This document shows, piece by piece, positions 12,384 to 17,631 of a stretch of 17,631 nt of DNA. The stretch's first letter is position 1. The number at the start of each line of letters is the position of its first letter. Below the pieces are notes generated by a model that saw only the letters and a list, made by a program, of their open reading frames with translations, had not been told where the DNA came from and searched no databases. Position numbers and translations under genes: made by a program. This DNA is from Syntrophomonadaceae bacterium. Lineage in GTDB: Bacteria > Bacillota_D > Dethiobacteria > DTU022 > UBA8154. Where the stretch lies: contig SKMY01000059.1 in assembly GCA_007120815.1 (NCBI GenBank), positions 1 through 17,631 on the forward strand. Direction: 5' to 3'.

Positions 12384-14156
12384 ATGATTTACGGTAATTA
12401 CGGGAAGTTGATCCGAATTAACCTGGATGAAAAACGTGTTTCCGTGGAGGAAATTGGCCCTTCGGTTCTTCACCAAACCATCGGAGGCAAGGGCCTGGGA
12501 ACCCACCTGCTCCTGGAGGAACTCGATCCCAACGTTGACCCTCTATCGCCGGAAAACAAAATCATCTTTACCACCGGCCCCGCTTGCGATACGGGCCTTG
12601 CCGCTGTTTCCCGCTACGGTGTTTTTAGCAAATCTCCTCTCACCGGGACCTACGCCGAGTCCTATGCCGGGGGGCATGTGGCGCCGCTGATGAAGCGCAC
12701 CGGGTACGACGCTTTTATCCTGGAGGGAAGTTCTTCTTCCCCTGTGTTCCTGCACGTCCATCCCGGCGGGGTCTCCTTTCGCCAGGCCGATTCCCTCTGG
12801 GGAATGGATACTTACCAAGCCGAGGACCGGATGAAAGAAGAGGTGGGCGTTAAGGGCGCCCAGGCCATAGTCATCGGCCCTGCCGGAGAGAACCAGGTTG
12901 CATTTGCCTGTATCAAGAACAACTACTGGCGCTCCGCCGGCCGGGGCGGCATGGGGGCGGTGCTGGGCTCCAAGCGGGTCAAGGGCCTGGTTTTCACCGG
13001 CGATTCCCGGGCACCCCTGGCCGACCCCGACCTGCTGAAAAGGTGCGTCTTGGAGTTAAAAGAAAAAGGCAAAGACAACCGGGGGGTTCAGGCCTATTAC
13101 AAATTCGGCACGCCCATGATGGTTTCAATCCTCAACAAGATTAACTCCTTTCCCACCCGTTATTGGTATCAGGGCAGCATGGAGAACTGGCAGAAAATCA
13201 GCGCCGAGGCCATGCAGGACACCATGGAGGTTCGTTCCAGGGCCTGCCGGGGCTGCTTTATCGCCTGCGGAAAGCTTTCCACCGTGCTTCAGGGACGTCA
13301 CAAAGGGCTGCAGATCGAAGGCCCCGAATATGAAACTCTTTACGCCATCGGCGGGCTCTGCTGTATCGATTCCCTGGAGGAGATCGTCTATTTAAACGAC
13401 CTGTGCGACCGCCTGGGGATGGACACCATCAGCGCCGGCAACCTGGTGGCTTTCGCCATTGAGGCAGGACTAAGAGGCAATCTGAAGGATGCCCCTGCCT
13501 ACGGCGATGTAGACGCCATTGCCCGGCTGCTAAGGGATATTTCCGCCCGACAAGGAACGGGGGCCCTCCTGGCCCGGGGCATCCGCGCCGCTTCTGCCTG
13601 GCTGGGTCTGGAAGACCTGGCCGTCCATGTTAAGGGGATGGAGCCGGCCGGCTACGACCCCCGTATTTTAAAAGGCATGGCCCTGGGCTACGCTACCTCC
13701 GACCGGGGGGCCTGCCACCTGCGGGCCACCTTTTACAAGCCCGAGCTAAGCGGGATGATCCCGCCCGAACAGGTGGAGGGCAAGGCGGCCCTTTTCATCG
13801 ACTTCGAGGACCGTCTAACCCTGTTCGACTGCCTGATTTACTGCCGTTTCTACCGGGATCTGGTTGACTGGGAAGACCTGGCTTTGGTTATCGAGGCCAC
13901 CACCGGGCAAAAACTGGACAAAGCAGGCCTGCAGGCCGTCGCCAGCGACATTGTGTCCCGGACACGCCGGTTTAACCTGGGTGCCGGTGTTACCCGGGCC
14001 GACGACACCCTGCCCGGGCGTTTCTTCAAAGAGCCCTTAGATGAAGAAGGCCGGCAGATTATCACCGAGGAAGAGCTGAACTATATGGTCGATGACTACT
14101 ACCGGCTGCGGAGCTGGGACGAATACGGCGTTCCCATCGATAAAGAAGAAGATTAG
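12384..14156 (+). CDS. aor: Aldehyde:ferredoxin oxidoreductase (tungsten pterin family)
   Basis: A cytoplasmic tungsto- (or molybdo-) bispyranopterin iron-sulfur enzyme that oxidises aldehydes to acids with ferredoxin, or reduces acids in reverse. The N-terminal AOR domain starts YGNYGKLIRINL and contains GGKGLGTHLL, TTGPACDTG and GGHVAPLMKRTGYDAFILEG. RSAGRGGMGAVLGSKRVKGL (about 183-202) is the cofactor-binding signature. The cluster ligands CRGCFIAC fall at C288, C291 and C295, with the fourth probably C483 in LFDCLIYC; spacing follows the archaeal AOR pattern. EGPEYETLYAIGGLC and CDRLGMDTISAGN are also family-typical. At 590 residues it is full length. The ATG at 12384 follows GAGGAGG with 7-nt spacing. 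It lies downstream of gdhA, which fits amino-acid-derived aldehyde metabolism, but the substrate is not determined. No intrinsic terminator is clear after the stop. Confidence 0.93.
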   Translation: MIYGNYGKLIRINLDEKRVSVEEIGPSVLHQTIGGKGLGTHLLLEELDPNVDPLSPENKIIFTTGPACDTGLAAVSRYGVFSKSPLTGTYAESYAGGHVAPLMKRTGYDAFILEGSSSSPVFLHVHPGGVSFRQADSLWGMDTYQAEDRMKEEVGVKGAQAIVIGPAGENQVAFACIKNNYWRSAGRGGMGAVLGSKRVKGLVFTGDSRAPLADPDLLKRCVLELKEKGKDNRGVQAYYKFGTPMMVSILNKINSFPTRYWYQGSMENWQKISAEAMQDTMEVRSRACRGCFIACGKLSTVLQGRHKGLQIEGPEYETLYAIGGLCCIDSLEEIVYLNDLCDRLGMDTISAGNLVAFAIEAGLRGNLKDAPAYGDVDAIARLLRDISARQGTGALLARGIRAASAWLGLEDLAVHVKGMEPAGYDPRILKGMALGYATSDRGACHLRATFYKPELSGMIPPEQVEGKAALFIDFEDRLTLFDCLIYCRFYRDLVDWEDLALVIEATTGQKLDKAGLQAVASDIVSRTRRFNLGAGVTRADDTLPGRFFKEPLDEEGRQIITEEELNYMVDDYYRLRSWDEYGVPIDKEED

Positions 14157-14196
14157 GTGAGAAGAAAAGCCTGCACCCCCACGGAAATGGGAAAGC

Positions 14197-14219
14197 GACA
14201 GAACCGTCCCCTGCTTCCT
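14197..14219 (-). repeat. Dispersed GGGGACGGTTCT repeat, solitary copy
   Basis: On the minus strand this reads GGAAGCAGGGGACGGTTCTG, the same core as the 5602-5699 units and the 8808 copy. It lies 40 bp after the AOR stop, and no second palindromic arm was found near it. Confidence 0.72.
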
Positions 14220-14220
14220 T

Positions 14221-14298
14221 ACACAAAAAGTTAGTAGGCAGAGCAGTAAAACTGCCCCTGATTCCAGGTTTTTCTCGAAGGATTTTTTCTTTTTGTGT
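14221..14298. repeat. Perfect 10-bp inverted repeat flanking 58 bp after the solitary repeat
   Basis: ACACAAAAAG (14221-14230) and CTTTTTGTGT (14289-14298) are exact reverse complements. The interior contains a small GGCAG/CTGCC hairpin and T-rich sequence. It begins directly after the dispersed repeat copy and ends at the promoter of the next gene. It could act as an AOR terminator or be the trace of a small mobile sequence. Confidence 0.5.
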
Positions 14299-14305
14299 CT
14301 CAATA

Positions 14306-14314
14306 TGGTAAAAT
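14306..14314 (+). promoter_or_regulatory. Extended -10-like promoter for the 401-residue membrane protein
   Basis: TGGTAAAAT (TGn followed by TAAAAT) lies about 34 nt before the ATG, within T-rich DNA. The -35 region is poor (TTTCTT). A leader of about 27 nt would result. Confidence 0.45.
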
Positions 14315-14347
14315 GAAGCGTATTTTTTTGTCGAAGGATCGTGAGCC

Positions 14348-15553
14348 ATGTACCGTTGGATAAATTCGTCCAGGATAGAAAACGAATGGCGCCTGCAGCG
14401 AACGTGGATCGCTCTTGTGGCATTATCCATGCTGGGCGCCGTGTATTCCGGCAATTTTTTCCCGCCGACCGCCGCCGCAGCGGCCCACCCGGCTGCCGTG
14501 CTGGTCCAGCTGTCAGGCCTCAGCGCTGTCCTGGTGCTATTCCCGCTTTTTTTTGTTTGGCTTCCCTTTCGCTATTCCCTGTTTGGCTTTCTGGGATGTA
14601 CCACCTTGTTGGGCCTGCTCTGGGCCATTGCGCCACCGCTTTTTTCTTTGCTCTTTGCCCTAATGGCCCTCTTAATCCTGCCCCTCTACGGTGCCGTACT
14701 TTTTTTTATTATCCCTTGCGAAAACCGACTCCCTAAAGAACCTGAAGCAGACAAAAAAAACCTGGAGGCCCTGGCCCTTTCCCTGGAGCTGGATAAAAGG
14801 CACTTTTTCCATTCCGTCTTGAGGTTGTTCAGCGCATTCTTGTGGGCGGTGGCCGGGGGTTTGCTGGCCCGGGGCCTTTTTGCAGCCGCTGCACCGGGTG
14901 CCGTACCCGATTTGCTCCAGAAAGCGTCCTTTTTTCTACCCCTGGCTCTGATATCTTTCTGGGTTTTCCGCTACCGCACCTCCTGTGCTAACGAGAGCCG
15001 GGAACCGACCCTGGCAGACCCTTTACCCTGGCCCTGGGGCCTACCTAACCCGGTAGGGCTGCCATCTTTAGACGGCCGAAGCCTGTCTACCTTCATTTTG
15101 GGCCCGGCGACCAAGCTGACCCTGATCGTGCTGGTGGTTTTGCTTCCCACCGGGTTTGTGGAAGATTTGCTGACCACAGAAAGCTTGTTTTTAAACCGGC
15201 TGGAACTCTTCCTGGGTGCCCGTCCCCGCTTCCTGGAGTTTGCCGTGGGCTATCCCCTGGCCCTGTTTGGCCTTTACCTGAAAGGGCGCCCAGAACCCGG
15301 CAGCACCGGCCGGGCGGCCATGGTTTTTTCTGCTTCCGGCGTTTTGGCCCTGCTTTCTGCTTCCGGCGCCTTTCTCCGCCCGGAACTTTCCATCCCATCG
15401 GCTTTCTGGGGCGGCGTTCACAGCCTCTGGCTGGGTTTTGCCGCCGGTTTTGTCCTGCTGTTTACCTGGAAGCGCATCAAGTTTTTGGTCCTGCTCTACC
15501 GGCTTTACCGCCACATGGAAGAACAAAAGAAAAAGGGCAAGAAACGGCCGTAA
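14348..15553 (+). CDS. Polytopic membrane protein of unknown function
   Basis: I do not recognise this 401-residue protein. A short cytosolic-looking N-terminus (MYRWINSSRIENEWRLQRTW) is followed by a first hydrophobic segment at about 21-37. Strongly hydrophobic stretches follow near 50-75, 78-98 and 100-122. A charged loop (about 125-150, PEADKKNLEALALSLELDKR) comes next, then further segments near 155-178, 190-207, 252-270, 300-318, 325-345 and 358-384, so about nine to ten helices are likely. The C-terminus is a basic tail (EEQKKKGKKRP). The second half of the charged loop and a Pro-rich loop (LADPLPWPWGLPNPVGLPSL) are its only polar features. ATG at 14348 has AAGGA 9 nt upstream. It has its own promoter candidate and no functional link to neighbours is apparent. 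Neither the proteins before nor after it give a role. Confidence 0.75.
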   Translation: MYRWINSSRIENEWRLQRTWIALVALSMLGAVYSGNFFPPTAAAAAHPAAVLVQLSGLSAVLVLFPLFFVWLPFRYSLFGFLGCTTLLGLLWAIAPPLFSLLFALMALLILPLYGAVLFFIIPCENRLPKEPEADKKNLEALALSLELDKRHFFHSVLRLFSAFLWAVAGGLLARGLFAAAAPGAVPDLLQKASFFLPLALISFWVFRYRTSCANESREPTLADPLPWPWGLPNPVGLPSLDGRSLSTFILGPATKLTLIVLVVLLPTGFVEDLLTTESLFLNRLELFLGARPRFLEFAVGYPLALFGLYLKGRPEPGSTGRAAMVFSASGVLALLSASGAFLRPELSIPSAFWGGVHSLWLGFAAGFVLLFTWKRIKFLVLLYRLYRHMEEQKKKGKKRP

Positions 15554-15709
15554 TCGTTGAACGACTGATTGACAGGCACCACCATCTTTGGCCGGCATCA
15601 GTGCTTTGCGGAAGCAAATAAGGGACTGTTTGATTGCAAGATAGAATCAGGTGGGCATTGGGACAGACTGAATCAAATGAGGATGTTCGTTTCAGGTGGT
15701 GAGACGTAT

Positions 15710-16633
15710 TTGCAAATCAAGGAAGCCGTTGATCAATTTCTGGAATATCTGCGTGTGGAGTTGAACCGGTCCGCCTTTACCTGTAAAGGCTATAGGGCTG
15801 ACCTGAATATATTTACCGGTTTTCTGGACAGCAAAGGCCTGGCTCACGGGGAACTGGACACGCTGACACCGGAGCTGTTAAGCCAGTACCTGCGCCACCT
15901 GACCCGGGACAGGGGGAACCAGGCCAATACCCTGCGCAGGCGCGTAACCGCCCTTAAATCTTTCTGCAGCTTCCTGGTGGATTCAGATTACCTGAAGCGC
16001 AGTCCTGCAGAAAACCTGCCCCACCCCAAGAAACCCCAAAAACATCCCCGCCACTTGCAGCGGGAGGAGATTGACAGGCTCTTTGCTGCTGTAGGGAATA
16101 ATAGCTCGCCCGCCGGCCTGCGAGATAAGACCGCGCTGCTATTTTTGTATTACACCGGGGTGCGTGTGACTGAGCTGGTTAATATAAGGCGGGAGGATGT
16201 GGATTTGGAAAAAGATGTCGTAAAAATCCACAAGGGGAAAGGAAGCCGCTTTCGCCAGGTTCCCCTGCACGGCCGCCTTAAAACACAACTGCAAAAATTC
16301 CTGGAAGAAGCACCGGAGCTGGTGGGCAGCTATCTGTTTAACAACAGGCACGGCGAACCCATCAGCGCCGACTATGTTCACCATATGATTGTAGACTATG
16401 CGGCCAAAGCCGGTATCAACAAAAAAGTGACGCCGCACATGCTGCGCCATTCTTTTGCCACCCACCTGTACCGGGAAGACGTGGACATCAATACCCTGGG
16501 AAAACTTTTGGGGCACGCTGGAATACGGACCACATCCGTTTATACCCATACAGATTTAAGGCACTTGCGCGATGGGGTGGAACGGCTAAACACCTCCAGC
16601 CAGCTGGAGGCGATCCTGTTTCATAAATCATGA
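15710..16633 (+). CDS. Tyrosine recombinase (XerC/XerD-like), first of a tandem pair
   Basis: A tyrosine-type site-specific recombinase. The N-terminal SAM-like core-binding domain begins LQIKEAVDQFLEYLRVEL. The catalytic domain has all six expected residues: Arg in TGVRVTEL (about 152), Lys in KGKGSRFRQVP (about 177), His and Arg in HMLRHSFATHL (about 243 and 246), His in LLGHAG (about 269) and the nucleophile Tyr in SVYTHT (about 278). The start is uncertain. The frame is open from 15569, and ATG codons at 15677 and 15683 lack a ribosome binding site. TTG at 15710 has AGGTGGTGA 7 nt upstream and lines up with the start of the next gene, giving 307 residues, the usual Xer length. The 156 bp before it hold no clear promoter or terminator. 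A paralogous recombinase follows after 39 bp, so the two are probably co-transcribed. Confidence 0.9.
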   Translation: MQIKEAVDQFLEYLRVELNRSAFTCKGYRADLNIFTGFLDSKGLAHGELDTLTPELLSQYLRHLTRDRGNQANTLRRRVTALKSFCSFLVDSDYLKRSPAENLPHPKKPQKHPRHLQREEIDRLFAAVGNNSSPAGLRDKTALLFLYYTGVRVTELVNIRREDVDLEKDVVKIHKGKGSRFRQVPLHGRLKTQLQKFLEEAPELVGSYLFNNRHGEPISADYVHHMIVDYAAKAGINKKVTPHMLRHSFATHLYREDVDINTLGKLLGHAGIRTTSVYTHTDLRHLRDGVERLNTSSQLEAILFHKS

Positions 16634-16672
16634 ATAAATAAAGAGTAAGCCGTTTTTTCCAAGGAGGTCATC

Positions 16673-17590
16673 ATGACTTTGCAGGCGGTTATTGAGCAAT
16701 ACCTGGAATACCTGGAATATGAGCAGCAGGGCAGTTCCAGCACCGTATATCTACGCGGGTCCCACCTGAACCGCTTCAAAAACTACATGGAAGAGCAGTT
16801 AGGGATAGAACATTTTCCGGAGATAAAAATTCATCACCTGAGGAGCTATCTGGCCTGTCTGCGCACCGAGTTTCACTACCAGCCCGCTTCCCTGGACAGC
16901 GTCATTTCAAGTATCAGGGCGCTTTACGGTTATGCCGTTAAAAGGGGATTCATCCAAACCAACATTTCACAGCGCATAAAAAAGCCCAGGATAGAAAACA
17001 AAGAGATCGAACATTTTTCCTGGGAAGAAGTGGAATCCCTTTTTTTAGCCGTATCTCCGGGGCCTGCGTACCTGAGGGACTTGTGTGTTTTGCTCTTGCT
17101 GTATTACTGTGGGCTCCGGCGGGAAGAACTTCAGAACATTAAGGTGGCAGATTTTAGCGAAGACCTTTCTGAACTCTACGTGGAAAAAGGCAAGGGCGAT
17201 AAATCCAGGCTGCTTCCCGTCCACTCCTTTTTGCAGCGTGTGCTGGCGCTGTATTTACAAGAAAGGGCTGACCATGCTGTACCCCCGGTGTATCTTTTCC
17301 CGGGGAAAGGGGACAGGCCCCTTAGCTTCAGCCGAATTTACCGTATCGTGAGGCAGTGTGGTGAACAGGCAGGCCTAAAAAAGCGGGTTTCCCCCCACAC
17401 CTTTCGGCATTCTTTTGCGACACACCTGCACCAGAAGGGCGTGGATATCAACCGGCTGGCGCAGCTGCTGGGACACAGCAACATTGAAAAAACGGCCATC
17501 TATACCCACACAGAAGAAAATGAGCTGACAGCTGCCGTGCTAAAACTGAAAGAGAGCAGGGTCGCCTGGGGGGTAACCCGGAAAAGATAG
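16673..17590 (+). CDS. Tyrosine recombinase (XerC/XerD-like), second of a tandem pair
   Basis: A 305-residue tyrosine recombinase. The N-terminal DNA-binding domain opens MTLQAVIEQYLEYLEYE. Catalytic residues are Arg in CGLRREEL (R149), Lys in KGKGDKSRLLP (K174), His and Arg in HTFRHSFATHL (H242, R245), His in LLGHSN (H268) and Tyr in AIYTHT (Y277), all present. ATG at 16673 has AAGGAGG at 16661-16667 with 5-nt spacing. It is homologous to the preceding gene over its full length but clearly diverged (for example FSEDLSELYVEKGKGDKSR versus VDLEKDVVKIHKGKGSRFR), so this is an old duplication or a heteromeric pair rather than a recent copy. Only 41 bp remain before the window edge, where an ATG at 17629 could begin another gene. 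Roles could be excision or integration of a mobile element, or resolution at a chromosomal site. Confidence 0.92.
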   Translation: MTLQAVIEQYLEYLEYEQQGSSSTVYLRGSHLNRFKNYMEEQLGIEHFPEIKIHHLRSYLACLRTEFHYQPASLDSVISSIRALYGYAVKRGFIQTNISQRIKKPRIENKEIEHFSWEEVESLFLAVSPGPAYLRDLCVLLLLYYCGLRREELQNIKVADFSEDLSELYVEKGKGDKSRLLPVHSFLQRVLALYLQERADHAVPPVYLFPGKGDRPLSFSRIYRIVRQCGEQAGLKKRVSPHTFRHSFATHLHQKGVDINRLAQLLGHSNIEKTAIYTHTEENELTAAVLKLKESRVAWGVTRKR

Positions 17591-17631
17591 GGCAGGAGAC
17601 ATGCAGCCAAGGAAGCCCAGGCGCTGATATG

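Noticed and set aside
15569..15709. Longer N-terminus for the first recombinase (TTG at 15569 or ATG at 15677).
   Set aside because: No ribosome binding site at either; the extra residues have no counterpart in the paralogue. ATG at 15677 remains possible.

Overview
The window looks like chromosomal DNA from an anaerobic, GC-rich Firmicute, most likely of the Desulfotomaculum/Pelotomaculum/Moorella kind. This is inferred from gene content (aldehyde:ferredoxin oxidoreductase, glutamate dehydrogenase, three-subunit proton-translocating transhydrogenase, MurJ), strong AGGAGG ribosome binding sites, frequent GTG/TTG starts and many dispersed GGGGACGGTTCT repeats. No rRNA, tRNA, CRISPR array or insertion-sequence transposase gene was seen.

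Region 1 (1-4241) is the end of a surface-polysaccharide and envelope locus. It holds the 3' end of an O-antigen-ligase-like protein (+), converging on a PIG-L family deacetylase and an upstream GNAT-type acetyltransferase (both -), then a divergent lipid II flippase, MurJ (+). Region 2 (4242-7765) is a pntAA-pntAB-pntB operon. It has an extended -10 promoter, a roughly 230-bp mirror-arranged repeat block between the first two genes, an unusually long acidic linker in PntB, and a terminator hairpin containing the pntB stop codon. Region 3 (7775-10699, - strand) pairs an SSS-family sodium:solute symporter with an agmatinase-family ureohydrolase. A second nested repeat block separates them, and a good sigma-A-type promoter with a leader inverted repeat precedes the symporter. 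Region 4 (10700-14156, +) holds glutamate dehydrogenase and a tungsten-type aldehyde:ferredoxin oxidoreductase behind an intergenic region rich in dyads. Region 5 (14157-17631, +) holds an unrecognised polytopic membrane protein and two tandem tyrosine recombinases at the window edge.

Metabolically, regions 2 to 4 fit amino-acid or guanidino-compound catabolism with redox balancing. The symporter could import a substrate, the ureohydrolase would release urea, Gdh would interconvert glutamate and 2-oxoglutarate, AOR would couple aldehydes to ferredoxin, and Pnt would exchange hydride between NAD(H) and NADP(H). This linkage is inference from adjacency.

The most distinctive sequence signal is the repeat family. 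About eleven copies or part copies occur in five places; two of those places are nested palindromic blocks, and in another two the repeat forms the C-terminal codons of genes.
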